Below are positions 26,902 to 36,700 of a DNA stretch of 64,000 nucleotides, piece after piece; position 1 is the first letter of the stretch; the number at the start of each line of letters is the position of its first letter. Origin of the DNA: Bacteroidota bacterium (GTDB lineage: Bacteria; Bacteroidota; Ignavibacteria; Ignavibacteriales; Ignavibacteriaceae). A program made the translations under genes and the position numbers. The notes below the pieces were generated by a model. That model was not told the DNA's origin. It saw only the letters and a list, made by a program, of their open reading frames with translations, and ran no database searches. The DNA is taken from contig JAKAGZ010000008.1 of the NCBI GenBank assembly GCA_021815365.1, forward strand, positions 5,894-69,893, in the 5' to 3' direction.

Positions 26902-27636
26902 TTAATTCATTTTCCTTACTCTGATTTCACAATCCTTTTTATCTTTCAGAAGCTCGAGCAGTTTATTTACATCAGTATTTCCGTAATGATAAGGATAAAG
27001 AATTTTTGGATTGAACATTCTCACTGCATCAGCGACCATTTCGGGAGTCATAGTGTAAGGAAGGTTCATCGGCAAAAAAGCTATGTCAATATTTTTCAGG
27101 TTTTTCATCTCAGGAATATTTTCGGTGTCACCCGCGATGTAAACTCTTTTATTTCCAAAATTCACTACATAACCATTGCAGGCACCTTTCTCGTGAAATG
27201 GTTTTCCATTATCTGCCATGTGTACAAGATTGTAAGCAGGCACAGATTCGATATTTATTCCATAAAGTTTTTTGCTTTCTCCGTTATTTAAAATTATTCC
27301 TCCCTTCAGGCTTTCCGAACAGAGTTTTGTATAAACAAGCTCAGTTCCCTTTTTCGATATTTGTTCAATCACCTTTGGATCGAAGTGATCAAAATGATGA
27401 TGGGTGATGAGAATAATATCAGCTTTTTGCAGTTTGGAATAATCTGCATATTTTGCTGCGGGGTCGGCATAAATTATGTAGCCGTTGAACCGGAACATCA
27501 GTGATGCGTGTCCGAAAAAAGTAATTATTAAATTTCCTTTTGAAGTTTTAATAGTGTCCTGCTGATATTTATCCTGTGCGAAAGGAGAAATAGCAAAGGC
27601 AAGCAAAACAAAAAATAACGTGGTTATGTTTTTCAT
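26902..27636 (-). CDS. Secreted MBL-fold metal-dependent hydrolase (UlaG-like)
   Basis: 244 residues. After signal peptide (ITTLFFVLLAFAISPFAQ) comes ITFFGHASLMFRFNGYIIYADP, then ITHHHFDHFD, the HxHxDH metal site, then GDTENIPEM and LYPYHYG, which complete the two-metal metallo-beta-lactamase centre. It resembles the UlaG/YtkL family of zinc hydrolases, but here exported. Substrate unknown. AAGGA lies about 10 bases upstream of the ATG. Confidence 0.9.
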   Translation of the reverse strand: MKNITTLFFVLLAFAISPFAQDKYQQDTIKTSKGNLIITFFGHASLMFRFNGYIIYADPAAKYADYSKLQKADIILITHHHFDHFDPKVIEQISKKGTELVYTKLCSESLKGGIILNNGESKKLYGINIESVPAYNLVHMADNGKPFHEKGACNGYVVNFGNKRVYIAGDTENIPEMKNLKNIDIAFLPMNLPYTMTPEMVADAVRMFNPKILYPYHYGNTDVNKLLELLKDKKDCEIRVRKMN

Positions 27637-27913
27637 TTTGGTATTCCTTAATGAAATTGGGAAACTTTTTTATTGATAACATAAAATATAAAAAACAGCG
27701 TTAAAAAACGTAAACGAAATTTTCTGCCCAAAGGATTTAGTCAGATTTAACGGCTATAAATCTGCTTTTTATTTTCCTATCATGCTGTTCATTTCGTATC
27801 GCTGAAATTTCTATAATCTGAAAACAAATCGTAAATTACTAAGTGATAGTTACAATAATTTTCTTACATAAATTTGTCACCCGAAACTCTGCTTCAGGCA
27901 GGAAGGAAGAGAA

Positions 27914-29491
27914 TTGAAAAAGCAAATAGAGCTGGAGATTCCCCCCGAATATCTTAATGATAAAGAATTTCTTTATTCTGCAGCCGCAGATGCACTTAAA
28001 TTAACCCTGTCTGAAATAAGTGCTGTTGTTCAGCTTCGCCGTTCTGTAGACGCCAGAAGAAAAGGACCCGTCTTTAGAGTACTGACAGATGTTTATGCAG
28101 GCGAAAATCCAAACTCCGAAAAGGAAATTATATATCATCCGGTAAGATCGAAAAAGAAAGTAGTAATTGTCGGCTGCGGGCCTGCAGGAATGTTCGCTGC
28201 CCTCCGCCTGATCGAACTCGGAATAAAACCGGTGATTGTCGAACGCGGTAAAGACGTGCAGTCGCGCAGGAAAGATTTGCGCGCAATTCATCAGGAACAT
28301 ATTGTAAATCCCGATTCAAATTATTGCTTTGGCGAAGGAGGTGCGGGTACCTACAGCGACGGTAAACTTTACACGCGCTCAACAAAACGCGGCGATGTGA
28401 AAAAAATATTAAAAATTTTAGTTCAGCACGGAGCCCAGCCGGATATTTTAATTGATGCACATCCGCATATCGGCTCAAATAAACTACCCGGCGTTGTAAA
28501 AAATATGAGAGAGACAATTCTAAGATGCGGAGGAGAAATTCATTTTAATTCGCGGGTGACGAATCTTATATTTCAAGGAAATATTCTGCAAGGAGTAATC
28601 ACCAATAATGGAAATGAATTCACCGGTGATGCTGTAATTATTGCAGCAGGGCATTCAGCACGTGACATTTATTTTCTTCTCAAGTGGTACGGGATTAATG
28701 TTGTGCCAAAACCTTTTGCAATGGGCGTGAGGATCGAACACCCGCAGGAACTGATAAATGAAATACAATATCATACCAAAGAAAAACATCCCGCTCTTCC
28801 GGCAGCAAGTTACAATTTAGCTTGCGAAGTTGAGGGCAGGGGAGTTTATTCTTTCTGTATGTGCCCGGGCGGAATAATTATTCCATCTGCAACTGCACCG
28901 GGAGAAATAGTTGTAAACGGTATGTCACTTTCAAAAAGAAATTCTCCTTTTGCAAATTCAGGGTTTGTTGTATCAGTTAATGAGAAAGATTTTTCGTCAC
29001 TGCATGAAAAAATTCTTGAAAAGAATTTCCCGTTTTATGGGTTAAGATTTCAGCAGAAGATAGAGCAGCATTGCTTTGAGCTTGCGAACAGAACACAAAG
29101 CGCTCCTGCTCAAAGAGTAACAGACTTTGTTCAGAAAAAATTTTCATCAGACTTAAAATCTCTCCCGAAAAGTTCATACATCCCCGGGTTAACTCACGCC
29201 CCTCTTCATAGTGAGCTGCCGGGCTTTATTGTCTCTGCATTAAAAAAAGCTCTTTTAATATTCAACAAAAAAATGAAAGGCTTTTATTCCGAGGAAGCAA
29301 TTCTTGTTGCTGCAGAAAGCAGAACAAGTGCACCTGTAAGAATTCCAAGGGACAAAAAAAGTCTTATGCACCCTCAGGTAAACGGGCTATTTCCTTCCGG
29401 GGAAGGAGCCGGTTATGCAGGGGGGATTGTTTCCGCAGCAATAGATGGAGAAAATTGTGCTGAGGCAGCAAATAAATACATTAATAGGTAA
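27914..29491 (+). CDS. FAD-dependent dehydrogenase of the COG2509 type
   Basis: 525 residues. An N-terminal alpha/beta domain of about 80 residues (KKQIELEIPPEYLNDKEF) precedes the FAD-binding fold VVIVGCGPAGMFAALRL with VIVERG. Next come CFGEGGAGTYSDGKLYTR and AAGHSARDIYFLL, hallmarks of this uncharacterised flavoprotein family. The C-terminus FPSGEGAGYAGGIVSAAIDGENCAEA closes the FAD site. The start is TTG 27914, right after the strong ribosome site GGAAGGAAGAG. Its role is unknown; other family members have been linked loosely to redox cofactor or tRNA/porphyrin chemistry without proof. Confidence 0.9.
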   Translation: MKKQIELEIPPEYLNDKEFLYSAAADALKLTLSEISAVVQLRRSVDARRKGPVFRVLTDVYAGENPNSEKEIIYHPVRSKKKVVIVGCGPAGMFAALRLIELGIKPVIVERGKDVQSRRKDLRAIHQEHIVNPDSNYCFGEGGAGTYSDGKLYTRSTKRGDVKKILKILVQHGAQPDILIDAHPHIGSNKLPGVVKNMRETILRCGGEIHFNSRVTNLIFQGNILQGVITNNGNEFTGDAVIIAAGHSARDIYFLLKWYGINVVPKPFAMGVRIEHPQELINEIQYHTKEKHPALPAASYNLACEVEGRGVYSFCMCPGGIIIPSATAPGEIVVNGMSLSKRNSPFANSGFVVSVNEKDFSSLHEKILEKNFPFYGLRFQQKIEQHCFELANRTQSAPAQRVTDFVQKKFSSDLKSLPKSSYIPGLTHAPLHSELPGFIVSALKKALLIFNKKMKGFYSEEAILVAAESRTSAPVRIPRDKKSLMHPQVNGLFPSGEGAGYAGGIVSAAIDGENCAEAANKYINR

Positions 29492-29500
29492 GTATGATGT

Positions 29501-29908
29501 TTATGGATGTACTTCATTCGGTAGCGCTTTCAGCACGAAAATATAAATTTTATTTGCCGCATCTGAAGCTTCGTTGAATTCTTCTTTTGATGGTTCAATA
29601 ATATCACCAGGATATCTGTAGGCTGCAACATAAGGAGTCAAAATATTGCCAGAATCTAATAAAGAAGAAAACTCTTTATTAAAGCGAATAGCTATCTGTA
29701 TTAAAACTTCAATGTCATGTGTCTTTTCGAACCTTTGATCATAAAAAACAAGAAGCCCTTTTATTGCTTTTTCAGCGGCTTGCTGACAATGATAAATTGC
29801 CGTATCAAGGTAAGGCTCAGGTTCACCAGCTAAGCGTTTTGCAGTGTCCAGATCGCGCTTAGCTTTAAGAAGCCAGTTCTTAACTAAATCATTTTTTGGA
29901 TTGCTCAT
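29501..29908 (-). CDS. HEPN-domain protein (HepT-like toxin)
   Basis: 135 residues, all helical. The HEPN signature is visible in YHCQQAAEKAIKGLL and RFEKTHD, an R-x4-H site as used by HEPN RNases. It overlaps the nucleotidyltransferase gene by 20 bases; HEPN plus MNT is a known toxin-antitoxin arrangement in which the MNT protein modifies and silences the HEPN RNase. The order here is MNT first, HEPN second on the minus strand. Confidence 0.85.
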   Translation of the reverse strand: MSNPKNDLVKNWLLKAKRDLDTAKRLAGEPEPYLDTAIYHCQQAAEKAIKGLLVFYDQRFEKTHDIEVLIQIAIRFNKEFSSLLDSGNILTPYVAAYRYPGDIIEPSKEEFNEASDAANKIYIFVLKALPNEVHP

Positions 29909-30227
29909 ACAGAACCCTACCTTTTTCCAAAATCTCTGCCTCTAGTGAAGCATAAACAGTAATATATTTATCAATTTCAGAACAGGTTCTCACAAGAATA
30001 TCTTTAGGAATTTGCAAGCCGCGCAAACAACGATGTGCACGAATAGAAAGTTGGACAGAAGATAATTTTGTTGAAATATCTGGGACTATTACAAGCAGAT
30101 CAATATCGCTGTCATTGCCTGGCTTACCCCAGGCATACGAGCCGAATAATATGATCTTCACTGGATCAAATTCATTCACCAGACGCTGAATTATTGTATT
30201 AACCATATCGGTAGTCAGAACTTTCAT
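29889..30227 (-). CDS. Nucleotidyltransferase (MntA-like), partner of the HEPN protein
   Basis: 112 residues from the ATG at 30227; a TTG nine bases upstream is also possible. GSYAWGKPGNDSDIDLLVI carries the GS-x10-D-x-D adenylyltransferase motif of minimal nucleotidyltransferases. It directly precedes and overlaps the HEPN gene, so it is probably the antitoxin that adenylylates the HEPN toxin. No signal peptide. Confidence 0.88.
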   Translation of the reverse strand: MKVLTTDMVNTIIQRLVNEFDPVKIILFGSYAWGKPGNDSDIDLLVIVPDISTKLSSVQLSIRAHRCLRGLQIPKDILVRTCSEIDKYITVYASLEAEILEKGRVLYEQSKK

Positions 30228-30251
30228 ATAGTTCAAAGTTACTCTAAAAAC

Positions 30252-33200
30252 TTAGAAATGTAAAGCTTTTTGTTGATACTCTGCTTTATTTATACCAAGC
30301 AGCAGTTCTTTTAGTCTTTGAATTTCGTATCTGCTTTCAGCGGCTTTTTTCTTCATTGTATTAAAAAATGTATAACATTCTTTGACCTTTTTCAGCACAG
30401 CCTTCTCATTAGTCCTGTTTTTTCCGAAATAATTTATAACTGATAGAAAGAAAAGCCAGTCAAGCATAGTCTCGAAACTTTCTTTATGGAAATATTTTTT
30501 CCCTTCATAATCATTAATATTTAAATATCTGACCGCATCATCTCCGGCAAGAAGATCAGAACCATAGATTATCATGTTCTCTTTTTTATTTGAGATAAGT
30601 TTTCCTTCCATCCAGAGATGTATTTTTTCTTTACTGATCAGGGTTTTAATTAAAAAAACTCTGCTGTAAACCTGATCCTCCCTGACGCCAGCCTCCTTCA
30701 AGGACTTATCCAAAACTCTGTAAGCATCAATCTGATCGAACAGATTATTTGAAGCATACTGATGAAAAATATTGTAAAGAAAAATCAAGTGGATAAGAAT
30801 TTTATTCTCAATATTCCCTTTCTTCTTAAATGGAAAACTCAGGCTTGCTTCTTTATACCATTTAGGACAATTCTTCCTTTTTAGTATGCTGAAATTTTTA
30901 GCCGAAAAATCTCTCGTGGATTCAAAGTCTCTGAGCAAATTTTCAATCACCGGTGAGCTGTTTGAATCAAAACCTGTGAAATCATTTATTTTATTGATGA
31001 CTGAAGATATTTTAGGATTTATATTGCCTGGCAGTTTATCTTCTTTGTTAAGAATAAAGTTCTCTGTTTTAATCAGAGTTTCTTTTTCAAATAAATCGAG
31101 GAGAGATTGATAAACCGGAACAAGGCTGAGCTCTTTCATTTCATTGTCGAGTGAATAAACACCTCTTCCTGCAAGATGATGATAGAGTCTTTCATACTTC
31201 CCGTTAAAGTCGTATATCTCTTTAAAGTTTATGAGCGCATAATATTGATATCCGTTCAGGTTAAAATGAAATCCGTTGTGGCAAACATTTTCGCCTGAGA
31301 TAATGTATTCGAGATTGGTCCTGTGATCGCGGTAAATGTAAAAATATTTTTTGTCTTCTCTTAATCCAAGGGCATCCGCAATTCTTTTTGATTTGGGATT
31401 ATTGTCTTCCCTTCTGGCTTTCAAAGCGCTGCGGCTGATCGTTCCGCTGCATTGATAGTATGAATTATTATATATGATCAGCGCCTTTTCATTTCCTGTA
31501 TTGTTTGAGTATGCAAAAACATTTTCATTGATGTAACCTCTGTCGTCAAAAAAATCATACAGCTCAAAATTCTTCACCTGGCTGAAAAGATATCTCTTGC
31601 TCATCAGCGGAAAAATTTCTGCCTCATGCCTGTTTACGAGATGATCATTCCTGTATTCGTCATAGTATGCGCGTTTATATTCCATTCCATATTTTTCTTT
31701 ATATCCTTCGATCTGTCCGTGCCCGAACATAGGCAGACCGGGAAGAGTGATCATCATTATTGCCACGCCGAAATATTTATCTCCGTCGCCAAACTGGTTA
31801 ATAGCCGTTTCCTCATCAGGGTTGCTCATAAAATTTACGTAACGTTTCAGGATTTCCGGGTTGAACTCAAGCGTGTTTTTCAGCAGCTCTCTGTACTTAT
31901 TATTTTCTTCCTTCATCATCATGTGCATGAAAGCGCTGTTGTAAACGCGGTGCATCCCGAGTGTGCGGACAAAATATCCTTCCATCAGCCAGAATGCTTC
32001 AGCCAGCAGAAGTGTTTCAGGCATTTCTTTATTGATCCTATCAACAACTTCGCGCCAGAATTCCTCCGGCATTGCTTTATCAAAAGAAGACCTGGTCATA
32101 GCATAGTCTGCTCTCGATGGAATTGCACCTCCAGTACCCGGCTTGGGAAACCATAAACGTGCGTAATGTTTTTTCGTAAGCGTCATCGCTGCATCAAAAC
32201 GGATGATTGGAAATTTTTTTGCGACGTGCATTATCGTCTGTATGAGCGATTCACGCACTTCCGGCTTCAATAAATTCAGTTGTGCAGTGTCATTCCACGG
32301 CATGCTTGTGCCATCGTTGCCGTGATAAATATATTTTGTACTGCCGGTCAGATTATCTTTTCTTTGAAAAGCCACTGCTGCATCTTCGCGGGAATAATAT
32401 TTGTCCTCTATTCTGATTTCAACTCGCTCGTCCTCCGATAGGTTTGGTCCGTTAAAGGTATAATTCGGGTAAGGAGGAAAATCAGACTGAATAAAATAAT
32501 CTGGTTTTTCGATCACCCATTTAGAAAAAATTCCTGTATGATTAGGTACCATATCGCTTGCAAGCCGTATTCCTCTTTGCCAGGCTCTGTATTTGAAATT
32601 TTCAAAAGCTGCTTCTCCGCCTAGTTCTTCAGCAATTACATAATCATACAGTGAATAAGCCGAAGGGGCAGCTTCGGGGTTACCAGTCATCTGTTTAATT
32701 TTTTTTGATGCGGTGCTTCTTTCCCATATTCCTATCAGCCAAAGCGCGGTGAAATTCCATTTTGCAAGCTGGTCAAGTTCTTCATCGGGTATTTGGTCAA
32801 GTTTTGAGATTTGTCCTTGATATTTTTTTGAAAGCTGATCGAGCCAGACAAAGATATTTTTTGCGATCATTACAACTTTCGGCATCCAGTCAATATCTGT
32901 AGTAAATCTTTCATATTCTTCGTAATAGTACCGGCGTTCTTCTTCTGTTAAATTCTCTCCGGTTTTTATTTTCGCCTTCAGTCTTCGGAGATATTCGGAA
33001 TCATATTCCGGTACAGTCGGCGTTGCTTTATGAAATCCTCCTATCTGGAACAGTCGTGCGTCTTCTGCAAAAAGATCTTTGCTTGAAAGCAGCCTGTCGT
33101 CAAAAACGGATTTGATATAAATTCTCCAATTTCTCATTACATAAGTAAGCTGATCCTGGAGATTATAAGGATGAGTTTCAATTGGCTTTCTTAGAAAACC

Positions 33201-33821
33201 TGTTAATGAGAGATTATCAGGTCTGAGCCACTTTTCTTTTTCAAAAAAAATCTCTGCTTTTTGTAGCAGCTTTTTGTAATCAGTTTGCCTGCTGAGACTT
33301 TCATCAGTGTAAAGCTCTTTCAGATTTTCAGCAGCTGGATTATTGTTGCCGATGTTTAGTAATATTAATTCTTCAAATATAATTTCTCTGTTAGGCTTTT
33401 GACCGGTGCTGCTGTCGAGATATTCATTTTCTGTTTTCCTTCCTGAGTGAACATCGGGAGGCGGAAAATCTTTTATGAACTGAAGTAATATTTCTTCAAA
33501 TTTTTTCTCACCGATTTCAGCGCTCAGGTTTTTTACCGCGCGTGAAAGGACGTTTTTATTTTCATTTTCCTCGTAAACTCTGATTACATAATGACAAATT
33601 TCATGGAAAAGCCCTGCTGCGTTAATCATGCCCGGTGTTACTTGTTTGCCGGTAATCCCGTCTGATTTTCTTTTTGAGTTTATCTTTTGTGCAAGTATCC
33701 TTGTCTGCCTGAAGTTTGCAATTATCAGATCGCCATTAATTGCAAAAAGTCCTTCCCCGAAGGGATCAATTTCAAACTTACTTCGTGATTTTTTTGTAAC
33801 CTGGAAATCAAACCGGAACAT
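30252..33821 (-). CDS. Very long GH13 alpha-amylase family protein
   Basis: A 1,189-residue protein containing an alpha-amylase barrel in its middle. GH13 conserved regions: I, SDMVPNHTGIF near 424; II, IIRFDAAMTL near 542 with the catalytic Asp; III, LLLAEAFW near 607 with the acid/base Glu; and NPDEETAINQFG near 672 in the position of region IV. About 350 residues precede the barrel and about 400 follow; neither end resembles a known carbohydrate-binding module. No signal peptide is seen, so it is likely cytoplasmic and may act on intracellular glycogen or maltodextrin. It stands between the HEPN/MNT pair and divergent mutS. Confidence 0.85.
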   Translation of the reverse strand: MFRFDFQVTKKSRSKFEIDPFGEGLFAINGDLIIANFRQTRILAQKINSKRKSDGITGKQVTPGMINAAGLFHEICHYVIRVYEENENKNVLSRAVKNLSAEIGEKKFEEILLQFIKDFPPPDVHSGRKTENEYLDSSTGQKPNREIIFEELILLNIGNNNPAAENLKELYTDESLSRQTDYKKLLQKAEIFFEKEKWLRPDNLSLTGFLRKPIETHPYNLQDQLTYVMRNWRIYIKSVFDDRLLSSKDLFAEDARLFQIGGFHKATPTVPEYDSEYLRRLKAKIKTGENLTEEERRYYYEEYERFTTDIDWMPKVVMIAKNIFVWLDQLSKKYQGQISKLDQIPDEELDQLAKWNFTALWLIGIWERSTASKKIKQMTGNPEAAPSAYSLYDYVIAEELGGEAAFENFKYRAWQRGIRLASDMVPNHTGIFSKWVIEKPDYFIQSDFPPYPNYTFNGPNLSEDERVEIRIEDKYYSREDAAVAFQRKDNLTGSTKYIYHGNDGTSMPWNDTAQLNLLKPEVRESLIQTIMHVAKKFPIIRFDAAMTLTKKHYARLWFPKPGTGGAIPSRADYAMTRSSFDKAMPEEFWREVVDRINKEMPETLLLAEAFWLMEGYFVRTLGMHRVYNSAFMHMMMKEENNKYRELLKNTLEFNPEILKRYVNFMSNPDEETAINQFGDGDKYFGVAIMMITLPGLPMFGHGQIEGYKEKYGMEYKRAYYDEYRNDHLVNRHEAEIFPLMSKRYLFSQVKNFELYDFFDDRGYINENVFAYSNNTGNEKALIIYNNSYYQCSGTISRSALKARREDNNPKSKRIADALGLREDKKYFYIYRDHRTNLEYIISGENVCHNGFHFNLNGYQYYALINFKEIYDFNGKYERLYHHLAGRGVYSLDNEMKELSLVPVYQSLLDLFEKETLIKTENFILNKEDKLPGNINPKISSVINKINDFTGFDSNSSPVIENLLRDFESTRDFSAKNFSILKRKNCPKWYKEASLSFPFKKKGNIENKILIHLIFLYNIFHQYASNNLFDQIDAYRVLDKSLKEAGVREDQVYSRVFLIKTLISKEKIHLWMEGKLISNKKENMIIYGSDLLAGDDAVRYLNINDYEGKKYFHKESFETMLDWLFFLSVINYFGKNRTNEKAVLKKVKECYTFFNTMKKKAAESRYEIQRLKELLLGINKAEYQQKALHF

Positions 33822-33945
33822 TTTCTAATATTAAATTTTTTGTTTGTTATAATAATATAATAAATCTTTGGTAAGAATATCCCGGAATTGATATTCTTTC
33901 CATATTACGGTAATTTTAAAATCAATTAAAAACAAAATGTGAGTT

Positions 33946-36597
33946 ATGCAGCAAACGCCATTAATGGCTCAGTACAGCAGGATTAAAGCCGCAAACCCGG
34001 ATACTGTTCTGCTGTTCAGAATGGGAGATTTTTTTGAGACTTTTGAAGAAGATGCAAAGATAGCTTCAAAAGTTTTAGGAATTACTCTGACGAGAAGGGC
34101 AAATGGTGCTGCAGAAGATGTTCCTCTTGCCGGATTTCCGCATCACGCTTTGGACGCATATTTACCTAAGCTTGTCCGCGCCGGCTACCGTGTAGCTGTA
34201 TGTGAACAGGTGGAAAACCCGAAGTTCGCAAAAGGAATTGTTAAAAGGGAAGTGATAGAAGTTGTAACTCCCGGCGTAAACTTTTCTGATAAAATTCTTG
34301 ACCACAAAAAAAATAATTACCTGATGGCAGTTTGTGCAAAGCCTGCCTCGTCCGCTTCGCAGCGAAGCGAGCCGGCAGGCTGGGATGAAATAGCGGGTAT
34401 TTCTTTCTGCGATATTTCCACCGGTGAATTTTACACGTTTGAAGTTCCTGTTAGCCAGGTTTCGCAGCAGATTGAATCAATTTCTCCATCAGAAATCCTG
34501 GTTCAGAAAAAGGATAAAGATTTTTTTACCGCGCTTATTCAAAAAATAAGTCCGTCAATAAGAATTACAAAAATGGATGACTGGGTTTTTAATTTTGAGT
34601 ATGCTAAAGAAATGCTGGTGATGCAGTTCAAAACAGTAACGCTGAAAGGTTTCGGGATTGATCATTTAATGACAGGGATAATTTCCTGCGGTGCTGTTTT
34701 AAATTATCTGCAGGAGACTCAGAGAGCAAATCTCTCGCACCTGAACAAAGTTTCAGCTTATAATCCTTCGGAATATATGATACTCGATCATTCGACAAAG
34801 AAAAATCTTGAGATCACATATTCGATGCAGGACGGCGGAAGAGAAGGCTCGCTGATCTCAATTCTTGATAAGACAGAAACTGCAATGGGCGGGAGGCTTT
34901 TGAAAAAATGGATATCCGCACCTTTAAAAAATTTAGAACTGATCCTGAAAAGACTGGAAAGTGTTGAAGAGCTTGTGCAAAATAAAACTCTCAGGAAAAA
35001 ACTGATTAATGAGCTAAGGGAGATCGGTGACCTCGAAAGACTGATCTCGAAAGTCTGTACCGGAAGAGCAAACCCACGTGAGATAGTGCAGTTAAAATTT
35101 TCATTGAAGAAAATCCCTGCTGTTAAAAATTTATTGAGCGGGCTGAAAGTTAAAACGATTAAACAAATTGAAGGCGGATTAAATCCTCTTGAAAAGATCG
35201 TTGCAAAAATTGAGAGCGCTGTAATTGATTCACCACCACTGAGCATTTCAGACGGCGGAATAATTAAAAGCGGGTTCAGTGCAGAGCTTGATGAACTGAG
35301 GGATATTTCTGTCCACGGCAAAGACTGGATCGCTAATCTTCAGAAGAATGAGAGGGAAAGGACGGGAATTTCTTCACTCAAGGTCAGCTTCAATAGAGTT
35401 TTTGGCTATTACATTGAGATAAGCAACGCTAACAAAGAAAAAGTTCCTGCAGATTATATTCGCAAGCAGACGCTGGTTAACTCCGAAAGATTTATCACTC
35501 CCGATCTTAAATCCTACGAAGATAAAATTTTAAATGCAGAAGAAAAAATTTATGAACTTGAATCACAGCTTTTCAATGAGATCAGAATAGTTGTCGGTGC
35601 TGAAGCCGAAGCAATTCAGAACAATGCAAGACTGATTGCAATGCTTGACTGCTTTCTTTCTTTTGCTGAATGTGCCGATGAATACAATTATGTTAAGCCT
35701 GAACTGAGTGAAGATGATAAAATTGAAATTATCGAAGGGAGACATCCTGTTGTTGAAAGGATTCTGCCGCCGGGGGAAAAATTTACTCCCAATTCGTGCC
35801 GTCTTGATAATTCAAAAGAGCAGATAATTTTGCTTACGGGTCCTAATATGGCAGGTAAATCTGTTTATCTCCGCCAGGTGGGGTTGATAGTTCTGCTTGC
35901 ACAGATCGGCTCTTTCGTTCCAGCAAAAGAGGCTAAGATAGGATTAGTCGACAGGATATTTACCCGTGTCGGTGCGAGCGATAACATCACAGCAGGCGAA
36001 AGCACTTTTCTTGTTGAGATGCAGGAAGCTGCAAATATTCTGAACAACGCAACTTCAAAGAGCCTGATTTTATTGGATGAAATCGGAAGAGGCACGAGCA
36101 CGTTTGACGGCATTTCGATTGCGTGGGCAATAACGGAATTCCTTCACGAAAATCCGTCAATTTCTGCTAAGACACTGTTCGCTACTCACTATCACGAATT
36201 AAATGAGATGGCTGAACTGTTTCCGAAAATAAAAAATTACAAGGTCGAAGTCCGTGAATATGAAGACAAAGTTATTTTTCTTCATAAGGTAAACCCTGGC
36301 AGAGCAGACCACAGCTATGGGATACAGGTTGCGCAGATGGCGGGTCTGCCGCAGTTCGTTACTAACCGGGCGAAAGAAATTCTGCAAAACCTCGAAAGCA
36401 AAGAGCTGACCCCTTATGAAATAAAAAAAGAAAAGTTGACTAAGCTGCAAAGAGAAAATCAAAACCAGTTCAGCTTGTTTGAAATTAAAGACGATAAGCT
36501 TAGAACTGAAATAAATGATATCGAGCTGAATAACCTTACACCGATTGAGGCACTAAATAAACTGAGCGAGCTGAAGAAGAAGGTGAAGGAGGGATGA
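33946..36597 (+). CDS. mutS: DNA mismatch repair protein MutS
   Basis: 883 residues. The mismatch-reading F-x-E is in FRMGDFFETF at the N-terminus. The ATPase has LTGPNMAGKSVYLRQ near 630, GESTFLVEM and LILLDEIGRGTSTFDG, and the HATHYHEL-type motif appears as FATHYHELNEM. It is intact and of usual length. A GC-rich palindromic 40-bp insertion lies in frame at 34341-34380 between domains I and II and adds about 13 residues (PASSASQRSEPAG), seemingly tolerated as a surface loop. No mutL is visible near it. Divergent from the GH13 gene. Confidence 0.97.
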   Translation: MQQTPLMAQYSRIKAANPDTVLLFRMGDFFETFEEDAKIASKVLGITLTRRANGAAEDVPLAGFPHHALDAYLPKLVRAGYRVAVCEQVENPKFAKGIVKREVIEVVTPGVNFSDKILDHKKNNYLMAVCAKPASSASQRSEPAGWDEIAGISFCDISTGEFYTFEVPVSQVSQQIESISPSEILVQKKDKDFFTALIQKISPSIRITKMDDWVFNFEYAKEMLVMQFKTVTLKGFGIDHLMTGIISCGAVLNYLQETQRANLSHLNKVSAYNPSEYMILDHSTKKNLEITYSMQDGGREGSLISILDKTETAMGGRLLKKWISAPLKNLELILKRLESVEELVQNKTLRKKLINELREIGDLERLISKVCTGRANPREIVQLKFSLKKIPAVKNLLSGLKVKTIKQIEGGLNPLEKIVAKIESAVIDSPPLSISDGGIIKSGFSAELDELRDISVHGKDWIANLQKNERERTGISSLKVSFNRVFGYYIEISNANKEKVPADYIRKQTLVNSERFITPDLKSYEDKILNAEEKIYELESQLFNEIRIVVGAEAEAIQNNARLIAMLDCFLSFAECADEYNYVKPELSEDDKIEIIEGRHPVVERILPPGEKFTPNSCRLDNSKEQIILLTGPNMAGKSVYLRQVGLIVLLAQIGSFVPAKEAKIGLVDRIFTRVGASDNITAGESTFLVEMQEAANILNNATSKSLILLDEIGRGTSTFDGISIAWAITEFLHENPSISAKTLFATHYHELNEMAELFPKIKNYKVEVREYEDKVIFLHKVNPGRADHSYGIQVAQMAGLPQFVTNRAKEILQNLESKELTPYEIKKEKLTKLQRENQNQFSLFEIKDDKLRTEINDIELNNLTPIEALNKLSELKKKVKEG
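34341..34380. repeat. Palindromic element inserted in-frame in mutS
   Basis: Outer arms GCCTGCC (34341-34347) and GGCAGGC (34374-34380) flank an inner hairpin CGCTTCG (34353-34359)/CGAAGCG (34363-34369). The composition is much richer in GC than the surrounding coding sequence, and the encoded residues are low-complexity (PASSASQRSEPAG). It resembles dispersed palindromic elements that insert in frame into coding genes. Confidence 0.75.
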
Positions 36598-36700
36598 GAG
36601 ATGAGAGATGGAATATGTTATATGGAGTATGGAATATGGAAAATGTTGAGCGAAGCGAAATCCGCCTTTGGCGGAGAATATGTATTATGGAGAATGAAGT
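36598..36700. repeat. Low-complexity repeats between mutS and DUF1684 gene
   Basis: The gap begins with two GAGAGATG units and continues with degenerate repeats of ATGGAATATGG / ATGGAGTATGG type; GAGCGAAGCGAAATCCGCC and a GGCGGA hairpin lie in the middle (36648-36676). The GAGCGAAGCGA part resembles the palindrome inside mutS. No coding potential is seen. Confidence 0.6.

Noticed and set aside
31626-32156. 176-residue plus-strand ORF inside the GH13 gene
   Set aside because: Antisense to conserved GH13 motifs; shadow ORF.
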